This document shows, piece by piece, positions 43,929 to 52,452 of a stretch of DNA of 64,000 nt. Position numbers and translations under genes: made by a program. The notes under the pieces were generated by a model. The model saw only the letters and a list, made by a program, of their open reading frames with translations. It had not been told where the DNA came from and did no database searches. Origin of the DNA: Hungateiclostridiaceae bacterium UBA1305 (GTDB taxonomy: Bacteria; Bacillota; Clostridia; Acetivibrionales; DTU013); contig DBTX01000038.1 in the NCBI GenBank assembly GCA_002307275.1, forward strand, positions 4,400-68,399. Reading direction: 5' to 3'. The stretch's first letter is position 1. Each line of letters starts with the position of its first letter.

Positions 43929-44246
43929 CTATTTTATTGTAAACTTACTTTTTATGCCCATTTCACGTTTCTTGCGCTCTTTCTCCACCCAATCCACGAA
44001 CTGCTCTTTCGGGATACATGTCTTCTGGCCAAGACTCATTCGAGTAAATTCCGGAAGATTTATAATTGCATATGCACGGGTTATGCCGATATGCAAGTAA
44101 GCTTTGATATCATCTACAGTGACAGCATCTGATAGATTATCGGCTGTTCTTGAGGTGTTATCATTGTCTGATTTTTGTTGGCTTATCAGACTTAACTTCA
44201 TATTTATTTCGTTTAATTCCTGTAATATTTGTTCAAGTATTCCCAT
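43929..44246 (-). CDS. Excisionase-like helix-turn-helix protein
   Basis: A 105-aa protein: an N-terminal coiled coil (ILEQILQELNEINMKLSLIS), then an HTH_17/excisionase-type domain (VDDIKAYLHIGITRAYAIIN, QKTCIPKEQFVDWVEKE). A candidate Xis or recombination directionality factor for int at the left end. The ATG at 44246 follows TTGGAGGT. Confidence 0.65.
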   Translation of the reverse strand: MGILEQILQELNEINMKLSLISQQKSDNDNTSRTADNLSDAVTVDDIKAYLHIGITRAYAIINLPEFTRMSLGQKTCIPKEQFVDWVEKERKKREMGIKSKFTIK

Positions 44247-44347
44247 AGATACCTCCAAAATTGTCTGTTTTTGATTACATTATAATTCATTTTGGTATAT
44301 GTGAAAATGAAAAAGGGAGACGATTTTCCGTCCCCCTGATATTACTT

Positions 44348-45067
44348 TTATCTGCTACTTGCAGTAATCTTCTGGTATTCTTTAAGTTCCGATGTCAGAT
44401 CCTGAGTTTCCGAACAAAGCCTATTTTTATTAATTCTACCCTCCCAGGCCTCATTATTTATTTTTTGGATGAAGGCCGAGAATTTTTGAAACAGTGCTTC
44501 TTTCAAGTCTGAAGTCATTCCTTGATATTGAAAGTCTGGTATAATATCAGGCTCCACATCAAGCAGTTTCATCAATTCTCGCTGACGATGGATCAGGTAA
44601 TCCCGGTATTCACCTTTCGAAGGAAGATAAACCGATACGTCGAGCCCCAAGTACCGGCAGAACTTAAGCTTGAATTCGTCTGTCAGTTTTACGCCATTAG
44701 CACAGGGACCGCCCTTTATAAATGTTTGCAGAGTCCCCGGCCAGAATGAGGTTGTATCGATTTCCATTTCACTGAGTGTATGCTCACAAATACCGAATTG
44801 CTCACCATATGTCTTGCCCTTAAAGAGAATCTTCGATGCCTCTTTGCTCAAATCTGCACGTGCTTCCCTCAGCTGGTCTGAGTGGTAATAACTCTGAAGG
44901 ATCCGGTTTACTCGTTCCTCAAAGCTGGTGCCAAGTGATACAAGTTCAAGTAGCAGGATAAAATTTGGAATAACCTTTGCTGCTGCAACTTTGGGCGAAC
45001 AACTAAATATGTTTTCAGTATCTGAGCAGATCCGTTCGATTAATTTTTCAATATATGTACTTTCCAC
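44348..45067 (-). CDS. Uncharacterised protein
   Basis: A ~239-aa helical protein, no recognised family, no membrane segment. The GTG at 45067 is 7 nt after AAAGGAG and is preferred to an in-frame TTG at 45085. It lies next to an XRE regulator, so it may belong to the element's control module. Confidence 0.55.
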   Translation of the reverse strand: MESTYIEKLIERICSDTENIFSCSPKVAAAKVIPNFILLLELVSLGTSFEERVNRILQSYYHSDQLREARADLSKEASKILFKGKTYGEQFGICEHTLSEMEIDTTSFWPGTLQTFIKGGPCANGVKLTDEFKLKFCRYLGLDVSVYLPSKGEYRDYLIHRQRELMKLLDVEPDIIPDFQYQGMTSDLKEALFQKFSAFIQKINNEAWEGRINKNRLCSETQDLTSELKEYQKITASSR

Positions 45068-45132
45068 TTTGCAAGCTCCTTTCAATGCATGAAGGGAGAC
45101 GGTATTTCACCGCCTCCCTTCATGCTCATTAT

Positions 45133-45312
45133 CTAAATTAATTTATTTATCGGAATATTAAGTACCTGGGCTATTGCCTTGAATGTTTTTACGGAAGCTG
45201 AGCTTTTACCGGACTCAATTTGGCAAAGGTGGCTTTGAGATATACCCGCGTCGTGGGCAAGTTGTTTCTGAGAAAGATAATGTGCAATTCTTTGGCTCTT
45301 TAATTTAGTCAT
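45133..45312 (-). CDS. XRE-family helix-turn-helix regulator
   Basis: A 59-aa single-domain Cro/CI-type repressor: QRIAHYLSQKQLAHDAGISQ, SHLCQIESGKSSASV, then KAIAQVLNIPINKL. The complete HTH_3 pattern is present. The ATG at 45312 follows GAGGGG. A likely regulator of the element. Confidence 0.88.
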   Translation of the reverse strand: MTKLKSQRIAHYLSQKQLAHDAGISQSHLCQIESGKSSASVKTFKAIAQVLNIPINKLI

Positions 45313-45326
45313 AATATTAGCCCCTC

Positions 45327-45629
45327 TCAGATACTGTTAATATCGCCAGATAATAGCGCTATGATATGCCGTGCGCCTGCCTGAAAGCCCTTTTTATAGC
45401 ATACTTTACCGACACATGCCATTTTTAAGCTAATAGCTTCATCCAATCGCTGAGATAGATCTCCATATTTACCCGCTTTGGGATCAACCAAAGCTATCTC
45501 TTTCATTACTTCCTCAACGCTATTTGTGGCTTCAATATATTCAGGATCGTTTAGCGGTTGTGAATATATCTCACTATCAATCCAGTCAGTGCTTGCGTCC
45601 ATCATCAAAAGATTAAGAATTCCGCTCAT
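45327..45629 (-). CDS. Uncharacterised small protein
   Basis: A 100-aa helical protein ending GFQAGARHIIALLSG, similar in feel to small phage proteins with a C-terminal amphipathic helix. AGGAGG lies 9 nt before the ATG at 45629. An in-frame ATG at 45710 overlaps the upstream stop as ATGA and would add 27 residues; either start is possible. Confidence 0.6.
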   Translation of the reverse strand: MSGILNLLMMDASTDWIDSEIYSQPLNDPEYIEATNSVEEVMKEIALVDPKAGKYGDLSQRLDEAISLKMACVGKVCYKKGFQAGARHIIALLSGDINSI

Positions 45630-45706
45630 AATATTTTGCCTCCTAAGCTCGTTCTCTTTCCAAGCAGCATTATATTTGTTGCCTGGGTTGTCTTTTGTGT
45701 GCTTGC

Positions 45707-45856
45707 TCATTCCAAATTGGTAATGTCGATTTTGCTAAACCGTTCATACCATTTCACATATACCTCTTGATATATTGGCTCATTGGTCTGCTTGAATGTG
45801 TTCCATAGTGCTTCCTGGATGATTGCTTTTAGATATTCGTGACGTTCCTGTGGCAT
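45707..45856 (-). CDS. Small uncharacterised protein
   Basis: A 49-aa protein, PQERHEYLKAIIQEALWNTF then a short acidic helix. A strong AAAGGAGGGG lies 7 nt before the ATG. Its stop overlaps a possible start of the next gene. Unrecognised. Confidence 0.6.
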   Translation of the reverse strand: MPQERHEYLKAIIQEALWNTFKQTNEPIYQEVYVKWYERFSKIDITNLE

Positions 45857-45872
45857 AGAATAGCCCCTCCTT

Positions 45873-46046
45873 TCATTCGTTGGGACACATTCGCGTAAGT
45901 TGCAGATTTCTTTCCTGAATGCACTGTTGGATCTGTTCCTGTTGATCTGTGTCGTTGGAATGCTCCAATTGTGAGTATAAGACCTTCAGCTCCTGTTCAA
46001 GCTGTTCAATAAGGAATAATTCTATAATAAGAAAGCCTCCTTTCAT
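45873..46046 (-). CDS. Small coiled-coil protein, start uncertain
   Basis: A ~57-aa protein with IEQLEQELKVLYSQLEHSND and a Gln-rich helix. The best ribosome binding site (AAAGGAGG) lies inside the frame after ATG 46046, 7 nt before an ATT codon at 46028, so the true start may be non-standard. Unrecognised. Confidence 0.45.
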   Translation of the reverse strand: MKGGFLIIELFLIEQLEQELKVLYSQLEHSNDTDQQEQIQQCIQERNLQLTRMCPNE

Positions 46047-46157
46047 TCCTTGAAAGAAAGCACATGACATGCTATAATGAGCATGAAACGGCCTTTATCA
46101 AGGTTGTTTTTGTGGGTAAGGAATCCGGGTTACTTTAGCGAGAAGGCCGGGTTCCTT

Positions 46158-46328
46158 TTACTTTAAATTCTGCCTTAATACTTTAAGTCCTTCCTTTAGC
46201 GCGGATTCAGTAATATTAGTTTTAGTTGTTTTAATGCCTGTTTTTGCTTCATACAATCTAGCAAGTTCTTCAATCTCAAATTCTAATTGCTCTTCAATTC
46301 TCATATGAAGCCTATTTTTAGGACTCAA
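46158..46328 (-). CDS. Small ribbon-helix-helix-like protein
   Basis: A 56-aa protein. The TTG at 46328 lies 4 nt after a full AGGAGGTGAT. The C-terminal helices (EFEIEELARLYEAKTGIKTT, NITESALKEGLKVLRQ) look like a ribbon-helix-helix or plasmid-type DNA-binding protein. A low-confidence family call. Confidence 0.6.
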   Translation of the reverse strand: MSPKNRLHMRIEEQLEFEIEELARLYEAKTGIKTTKTNITESALKEGLKVLRQNLK

Positions 46329-46516
46329 CCCTATCACCTCCTGTTTGACATTGTACGTCACTGTACGTACAATGTCAAGCACAAAATAGAATTCTCTGGA
46401 AACATAAAAGACCCTGCGATATGCTATATTTAGTCGCATGACGAAAATGTACTTGAACAGGAATAGGGACAAAAAAAGAAGCGCCTTTCGGCACCTATAT
46501 AATATCTGAGGGTTGA

Positions 46517-47131
46517 TTAGGGTATGCCAGTAACACTGTCTTTTATAGTGCCGTCAGCAAATACAATTTTGTTTATCGTATAAGAAAATTTAAGGTCTGA
46601 GTAATCTGTCGTGTAAACTTTTACGTGATCATTCATGAATTGGTTTATATCAAATCCTAAATCTTCATTAACAACAGTTTCATTAGGCTTAATTGTGTTT
46701 CCAACAAGATCACAATTCATTTTTAATATGCTGACACCAAATAAATCTTGAATGTCCAAAACTCCTTGAATCCCTTTAATATCTTTATCTGTATTGTTTT
46801 TTATACTAAAATGGAAATTTACGTTATTACTATATATTGAATTATTTATATTTTTTGGTATGTTAATTTTATCTGTAACATTCACTGTAACATCACCTTG
46901 TTGAACCTCAGACTCTTTTTTTGTTTTATCAAGTTGACTTTTTATGTCCGAATAATCTGCCAAAGCCTTATCTCTCTCATTTTGAGCTGTTTCTAGCTCT
47001 TTTTGTAAGTCTGATATAATTTTATCTTTTTCTGATACTTTTGATTGTAATGCTATAGAATCTTGCGTATTCGAACATGCAGATAAAACCATGATTGCCA
47101 ACAAAATTGTTATAATATAAAACTTCCTCAT
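46517..47131 (-). CDS. Lipoprotein with coiled coil
   Basis: A 204-aa protein with a lipoprotein signal (KFYIITILLAIMVLSAC; lipobox Cys at ~19), a coiled coil (~30-75: KVSEKDKIISDLQKELETAQ) and a beta-type domain like FxLYD/DUF-type accessory domains (NVNFHFSIKNNTDKDIKG, FGVSILKMNCDLVG). The ATG at 47131 follows GGGAGG. A probable surface cargo gene at the edge of the non-coding region. Confidence 0.75.
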   Translation of the reverse strand: MRKFYIITILLAIMVLSACSNTQDSIALQSKVSEKDKIISDLQKELETAQNERDKALADYSDIKSQLDKTKKESEVQQGDVTVNVTDKINIPKNINNSIYSNNVNFHFSIKNNTDKDIKGIQGVLDIQDLFGVSILKMNCDLVGNTIKPNETVVNEDLGFDINQFMNDHVKVYTTDYSDLKFSYTINKIVFADGTIKDSVTGIP

Positions 47132-47387
47132 AATATTTGCCTCCCATTTTTCTTTTATATTACCATAATGCGACACAAATAGATAACATAAATATACTCA
47201 GTTACCCTCGTTCTGAGGGGTACTCAGTTCGATTACAGTTCCCGGAGCTTCCCTGTGGACATAACCAATCCGGGACATAAGAGGGACGAATTCTCATAAA
47301 AACGCCATCAAATGCAGCGATATCAATGCCCATAAAGGAAAATGCCAGGTTCATGTGGTGAACTGGATCACATATTGCCGACATAGC

Positions 47388-47421
47388 AAAAGCTCCCGGG
47401 AGTTGAGGCCAGGAGCTTTTT
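47388..47421. terminator. Terminator-like hairpin
   Basis: The perfect 9-bp stem AAAAGCTCC / GGAGCTTTT with a 15-nt loop and T-run, usable on both strands. It lies between the first module copy (47199) and the main array. Confidence 0.7.
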
Positions 47422-48707
47422 CAGGTAGAAGGCAACAAATTCACTATGAAAGAAGTAACTTAAGCATATCATATTTCCCCCAAAAAAACAGGAGCCACCT
47501 TCAGTGCAGCCCCTGTCCAATCGGTACCTTTACTATGAATGCCGGTTTCATTCACTGCCGGCCAGGTTCCCGATACGCTTTCAAAATCCATCGGGAGATC
47601 ACAGGTTTCCTCTTCCCAACATATAGTATACTATTTCCACACAAACCACACAATATAGTAAAGTCGCATCATCTATGTATCAAGAATTCATTGTATGATG
47701 CTCCATTCTTTGGCATATAACCTATTTAAAGCCCTCTTATGGTATCCAAATACATTTCGGGAAAAATAGATGCCTCAAAATGGCAAATAGGACGTTGGGT
47801 AATTTCCGCTTATCGGAAATGTCGGTTTGTTGCGTCGCTCAACGAAAAAAAGAGAACGGAGAATTCCGTTTTCAGGAATGCCACCTTCAAGGGCTGTCAA
47901 ATTGACAGTAGTTCGCTGGCCAGATGGGAAGAAAATAAGAACTTCAACTATCCTCGGCTTGAGGTAAGTTCCCAGAAAGCTGGGAATTGGAAAACTATTT
48001 GATATATTTACCATTCTGGTAAATGAAGCCCGGACCGTCAGTCAGGCCTTATGAGTCGGTAATATTTCGGAGTGGGATCTCTAACGCTAACAGAGTATGT
48101 GTCATATGGCATACTATTTTTTAAGTAATCGCCGCCTATGGCGATTTGTTTCGCAGGAAACTGCGAAGTCTCCGATTTAAAATCAGACCCTTGGTATACG
48201 GCGTTTTAGTGCTTGCATTCAGTTACCCTCAGTTTGACGGGTACTCAATTGAGTCTGATTCACGGAGTTTTCCCCGAAGTTGGGGAATAGTCTCTTGACA
48301 ATCAGGCATACCCACTTCAACATCCGTCACTTTGACGGATGTTCCCCAAAAATGGGGACGGTAGATAAATACCCAACGCCGGGGATTCTTCCAAGGTTGG
48401 ACTGCAGGTCTGGCCTTGAATGCTCCAATTTAGAATCGGAGGCTGTTGAGACATGAGGGACATATTTTACTGGTACGTCGTGTTTCACGGCACATCTTCA
48501 GTTGCTATCGTTTTGATAGGTACTCCTTGGATAGACGAGAAGTATTATAAAGGCCGGTTGTGGAAACTGAGCTTGCAGGGTTCCCCAATACCATTGAGTA
48601 AGCTTCTTTACAAGCACTATAAGAATTGTTTAGAGTCACTTTACCGGCGTTTGCATGATAGGCCATTTGACAAAATACCCAGCATTGGGGATTTCATCGT
48701 CACATTA

Positions 48708-49345
48708 CCCGCGCGAGAAGCTAGTTGTTATTTTAGTTCGAGTGTGAATCGAATTTAAAGTCACATTACCCGTGCACAGGCAAGAGAGGCCAGAGTACAA
48801 GTCAAAATGACTTCTACTGACGGAAAGGCTTACAATAAGCCAGAGCGTGGGGAAGACTTTTGCACAATTTTGAGCGTTGCTATTCCTGCGCCCGTATGAG
48901 AAGCCGGACATTCTCGTCTGTTGATGAGAATGTTAAATCTGCGTTACTATACCCGCACCCATGCGAGAAGCCAGCAGGCGAGGTCGTTTCAAACGGCCTC
49001 ATTGTGGATGGTAAGTATGTGCATGCGTATAAGGAGCCAGGGGACTTCAGGGCGATGCACTTCATATCATGAAGGTCACTGAGCTACATACGCGCACATG
49101 TGGGAGAGGCCAGTCGTTGTCAATTAAATTGACTTCGAACTTTATCCCGTTACCATACGCACCCATGCGAGAGGCCAGTTTTACTGGATTATGCACTTTA
49201 TGCGCAGTAAATATTACCATATGCGCTCGGTCGTTCTGGCCGACTGACTTTAAATCAATAGTTACCATTCGCGCACGTGCAAGAGGCCAGCGTAAAAGTG
49301 GTGATTTGAAACCACCTACTTTGAAATCACCTTACCTGCAGTATA
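48708..49345 (+). repeat. Degenerate ~68-bp repeat units with conserved GAGAGGCCAG anchor
   Basis: Units consist of a GC-rich mini-hairpin (such as CGCACCCATGCG), the anchor GAGA(G/A)GCCAG, then a variable perfect hairpin. Anchors lie near 48714, 48784, 48897, 48966, 49034 (weak), 49103, 49168 and 49281; most intervals are 65-70 bp, the rest 113. Confidence 0.7.
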
Positions 49346-49623
49346 AATACACCTGAGCAACCGGCGTCTTTTATTTTTAAACGATCGACAAAAGACTGAA
49401 GGATCCTGAGAACCCAAATTATAGGTATCGCTTTAAGTTTTTAACAGATTTATTAAAAACCCCTTGCTAATTTTTGAGAAGCATGGAATGTACAAATTCC
49501 GTACCCACAACTGGGCATGACGGCAAGCTGCAGCAGAGTATAAGATTTTGAAGTCACACGCTTTTCAAAATACGGAAGTGTGAAAGGCCCCCCCAATATC
49601 ACGGTACCCTCTTGTTTTGTGTG

Positions 49624-49737
49624 CGAAAACGCGACATATTATCATTTTTATGTAACGAAAACGCGACATATTTTCATTTTTATGTAACGAAAACGCGACA
49701 TATTTTCATTTTTATGTAACGAAAACACGACATATCA
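49624..49737 (+). repeat. 32-bp tandem repeat, ~3.5 copies
   Basis: Units begin CGAAAACGCGACATATT and end with ATTTTTATGTAA, at 49624, 49656, 49688 and a partial copy at 49720. Copies differ by one or two bases. They are AT-rich with a CGCG core; possible iterons or protein-binding sites. The flanks 49346-49623 and 49738-49857 show no gene. Confidence 0.9.
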
Positions 49738-49857
49738 AAACATCGATAGGCCTTAGATATATAAGCCTTTGCGGATTTTGACTTATCAGATACGTATAAT
49801 GTAATATACTATTACGTCTTTGACTGTGATGAGAAAATGTAATTGCAAAAAGAGAAT

Positions 49858-50187
49858 CTATTTTGCCTTTTTCTTGGAGGACTCAACAACCTTAAGTCTC
49901 TTGTCCTGGGAAGTGATAGACATTGTGATATAGTCCACCTTGTTTTCAATAGCATTAAGCCGTTCGGTATGCTCTTTCAGAGTTGCAGTATTACCGGCCA
50001 CTCCTTCATGCAGCGATTGCAGGCTGTTACTTATGTCGTGTTCAAGCTTTATATCAATCTTTTTCTGCCCGACTTCAAGTTTATCAAGCCTTCGAGTTAT
50101 TTGTTCCTGCCCGGTTTCAAGTTTCTCAAAACGCCCTGTAAATTCACTATACATTTTCTCAAGCAATTCAAAAGTTTTATCATCCAT
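49858..50187 (-). CDS. Coiled-coil protein (heptad-repeat, phage/MGE type)
   Basis: A 109-aa protein, coiled coil almost throughout (FEKLETGQEQITRRLDKLEV, then GQKKIDIKLEHDI) with a lysine-rich end. Such short proteins are common in Firmicute mobile elements; no function known. ACAGGAGGC precedes the ATG. It is the only real gene between 47.13 and 51.26 kb. Confidence 0.75.
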   Translation of the reverse strand: MDDKTFELLEKMYSEFTGRFEKLETGQEQITRRLDKLEVGQKKIDIKLEHDISNSLQSLHEGVAGNTATLKEHTERLNAIENKVDYITMSITSQDKRLKVVESSKKKAK

Positions 50188-51260
50188 AGAGATCGCCTCC
50201 TGTCATTACGGGGATAATTATATCATAAGGCTGGGTGATAATGAAGAACTTATTCAAATATAATTAGTGTCTGCATAATGCAGTCATACCAAGGCTTAAC
50301 AGGCTACCTTCATACGGAAAGAAGGAATACAGGCAGGAGCTTGACAGGTATCAATATAATACACAAGCAACCTTGGAGATAGAGAAGGGAAATAGTAGCA
50401 TTAAGGCAAGCAGTATCAGGCAATGCAGGGCTTTTGCATTATCCCCAATGTGAGGCTTAATGAGGCCTGATGTCCTTTGTTGTATAACAACCTGAACAAT
50501 AACATAGAACTTGCCAAGAGGGACGGACAATACAAGAAAACCCGTTCAAGAACAATGATACCAACGGTTACAAAGGCAAGCACCCGGTTCATGTGGTGAA
50601 CTGAAAGGCTCAGGAATATCATTGAGGAACCTCCTGGGATAGCCGTAGGAGCGGCAAGCATACGGCATATGGTAACTTACCTATAGAGGTAAAACGCACC
50701 AAGCGTACAAGGTTGCAAGCCCTGTATGATGCTGTATGTAATGGCTGGAAGGTCTTTATATTCTTACAATTAATGTGTAGGCTTTGGGCTGATTCTCACA
50801 GAAAAAGTGTAGAGGATAGAGTGTACAGAAGGATATGCAGCGGACTTATCGGAAATGGTATAAGCCTTGAAGTGGTGATGAATAGCACGATTACGGCATT
50901 ATGACTGTAATGAAATAAGCGTAGGGCAGGATACTTTCTTGATATGGTTTTCTGTATTTGAAAAAATCGCTTATTAGGCAATTTACATATCAAAATACCA
51001 ATGAGCCTTACGTGCAAAGGTGTTTAAAGGCAATTTTGACTAGCACCCCCAGTAGCACTATACCCCCTATGATCGATAGCAGCTTACAATAATTAAGACA
51101 TAAACATTATGGAACGTGGTTAATGTATTGGTATCACTGCGATACGTCGTGGTTACATATTAGCATTGGGTATACTTATGACGTTATATTATGAACAGGT
51201 AATAAACAGTATGTTCACACTCCAAATAAAGGATACCCATATCGGGTATATGAGGATCGG
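50188..51260. other. Gene-free region with repeated GGCAAGCA motifs
   Basis: No convincing coding sequence in ~1.07 kb. GGCAAGCA occurs at 50405, 50575 and 50653. An 18-nt hairpin sequence, GGTTCATGTGGTGAACTG at 50586-50603, is identical to 47348-47365. A small hairpin AATGCA/TGCATT lies near 50422-50440. The direct links to the 47-kb region suggest parts of one structured unit or its decayed duplicate. Confidence 0.5.
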
Positions 51261-51830
51261 TTACCTCTCAAACTCTTTGAGGTTCCTATAAAGTGTCGCC
51301 CGGGATATCTGCAGCAGCTTTGCGAACTCAACGCCGGTGAGCTCTCCACTCTTGTACTTTGGATAGTACCGCTCAAAGTTCTTCGGCAGTTCTCTCTCTG
51401 GCCTGCCAATGGGCTTACCCGACTTTGTACCAAACTGTTTTGCTTTTTCAATGCCTTCATTAACCCGGTCAACGATCATTTCCCTTTCCATTTCGGCTAC
51501 TGCTCCTAAGATCGTCAGCATGAACTTGTATGTGGTTCCTTCTGTGGAGAAGCCCTCTTTAACGAAATGAAGGACGGCACCCTTATCTTTAAAGAATTCG
51601 GTAAGTTTCCTGAGATCGTCTACATTACGTCCCAGCCTGCTTATGGATTCGATATAGACATTGTCACCCTTCTTTACATCCAGCATCAGTTTGTTAAGCT
51701 CGGGCCGCTCTGTGTTCTTTCCTGAAAGCTTATCGATGTACCGTTTGTCAATCTTATAGGCATCAAGAGATATCTCCTGTCTGCGCTCGTCCTGGCTCTT
51801 TGTCGATACTCTTTCATATGAGTAATTCAT
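51261..51830 (-). CDS. Serine recombinase (resolvase/invertase family)
   Basis: A 189-aa small serine recombinase: catalytic Ser in SYERVSTKSQDE, then YIESISRLGRNVDDL, the E-helix region ILGAVAEMEREMIVDRV, and a C-terminal helix-turn-helix (TGVEFAKLLQISRATLYRNL). The size and layout fit Tn3-type resolvases and Hin-type invertases. GGGGAGGC precedes the ATG. It lies 0.6 kb inside attR. It may resolve multimers or invert a segment; no res or hix site was identified. Confidence 0.92.
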   Translation of the reverse strand: MNYSYERVSTKSQDERRQEISLDAYKIDKRYIDKLSGKNTERPELNKLMLDVKKGDNVYIESISRLGRNVDDLRKLTEFFKDKGAVLHFVKEGFSTEGTTYKFMLTILGAVAEMEREMIVDRVNEGIEKAKQFGTKSGKPIGRPERELPKNFERYYPKYKSGELTGVEFAKLLQISRATLYRNLKEFER

Positions 51831-52371
51831 GGTTACGCCTCCCCGATATTTAATAGCTTAATTATATACTGTCTCAATAACCCTATCAAATGGCATGAGA
51901 CACATTGACAGCCTGTAAACCCATATAATGCGTGGTAATACTCAATGATTCTCTTTGATTCTCAGTGTTTCATTTAACTATAGTTTTATGATACATCAGA
52001 ATGCACGGATAGAGCTCCGTTTTGGAGGCCGGGACCGGTGGGGGGGAGGGTAGTCACTGCGCCCGGAGAGTTACCCCTCGTAAAAATTTCTATCCTCCTA
52101 AGCCGCCGATCATGCACGTTTCAATACCTTTATAATTTCCGCTTATCTATAATTACATCAAACTTCAAAATTCATCCTGTTTTCTTGCCCTTTAGCCCTT
52201 ATTTTTTGTAGATTGGTAATAAAGACTTATCGGAAAACTTACCTATATATATAGCCGTTCCTTGCAATGCTATATTAACAACGCTTTGATGTATATTTTT
52301 CTCAGAAAATTTGTGTTGGTGTCAGTCGAAGAATGAAAGTGAAAAGGATGTTGTTTAAGCCATTGTCTTTT
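51831..52371. other. Intergenic region upstream of the resolvase, no gene seen
   Basis: AT-rich, with a GC-rich patch at 52010-52080 and no credible open frame. The stretch 51940-51975 has TCAATGATTCTC/TTTGATTCTCAGT direct repeats and could hold the resolvase site. It ends at the right arm-type repeats. Confidence 0.4.
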
Positions 52372-52409
52372 TGTCCAAAATCTGAATAGTGTCCAAATAG
52401 TGTCCAAAA
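52372..52409 (+). promoter_or_regulatory. Right arm-type integrase sites (TGTCCAAA x3)
   Basis: TGTCCAAA at 52372, 52390 and 52401, in the same orientation as the three left-end copies and ~45-80 bp inside attR. Confidence 0.7.
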
Positions 52410-52452
52410 TAAAAAGCATGTACCATAATGCATGATACATGCCGGATTGTAG

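Larger units (their letters stand above)
47199..49345. ncRNA. Hairpin array: candidate large structured RNA or structured DNA locus
   Basis: About 2.1 kb with no credible gene but many short perfect stem-loops, each of unrelated sequence. Examples: 47802-47820 (ATTTCCG/CGGAAAT), 47894-47908, 47969-47986, 48006-48024 (ATTTACC/GGTAAAT), 48127-48146 (AATCGCC/GGCGATT), 48150-48167 (TTCGCAG-GAAA-CTGCGAA), 48270-48287, 48319-48343 (11-bp AACATCCGTCA stem), 48343-48358. Three module types recur with base-pair-preserving changes. A GAAA tetraloop on a C-G-rich stem suggests plus-strand RNA. It lies inside the integrative element, where large ornate RNAs such as GOLLD and ROOL are known to occur; no direct match to them is claimed. 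Confidence 0.55.

Noticed and set aside
46028..46030. ATT start codon for the small coiled-coil gene
   Set aside because: The spacing from AAAGGAGG is ideal, but ATT starts are very rare; kept only as a note with the ATG at 46046.
48708..49345. CRISPR array
   Set aside because: Units are degenerate, the constant part is ~12-25 bp, the variable parts are self-complementary hairpins and no cas gene is present.
48708..49345. Integron attC cassette array
   Set aside because: No GTTRRRY-type core sites, no cassette ORFs and no IntI-type integrase next to it.
47739..49356. Several 60-100-codon open frames in the hairpin region on both strands
   Set aside because: No ribosome binding sites, no domain-like composition, and they run through the perfect stem-loops; overlapping frames on both strands are what a structured, GC-patterned non-coding region would give.
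49624..49737. Mini-CRISPR at the 32-bp repeats
   Set aside because: Repeats are directly tandem with no spacers.
50416..50661. 81-codon minus-strand open frame
   Set aside because: No binding site, no recognisable composition, and the sequence shares motifs with the other non-coding region.
47199..51260. Retron or diversity-generating retroelement
   Set aside because: No reverse transcriptase gene anywhere in the window.
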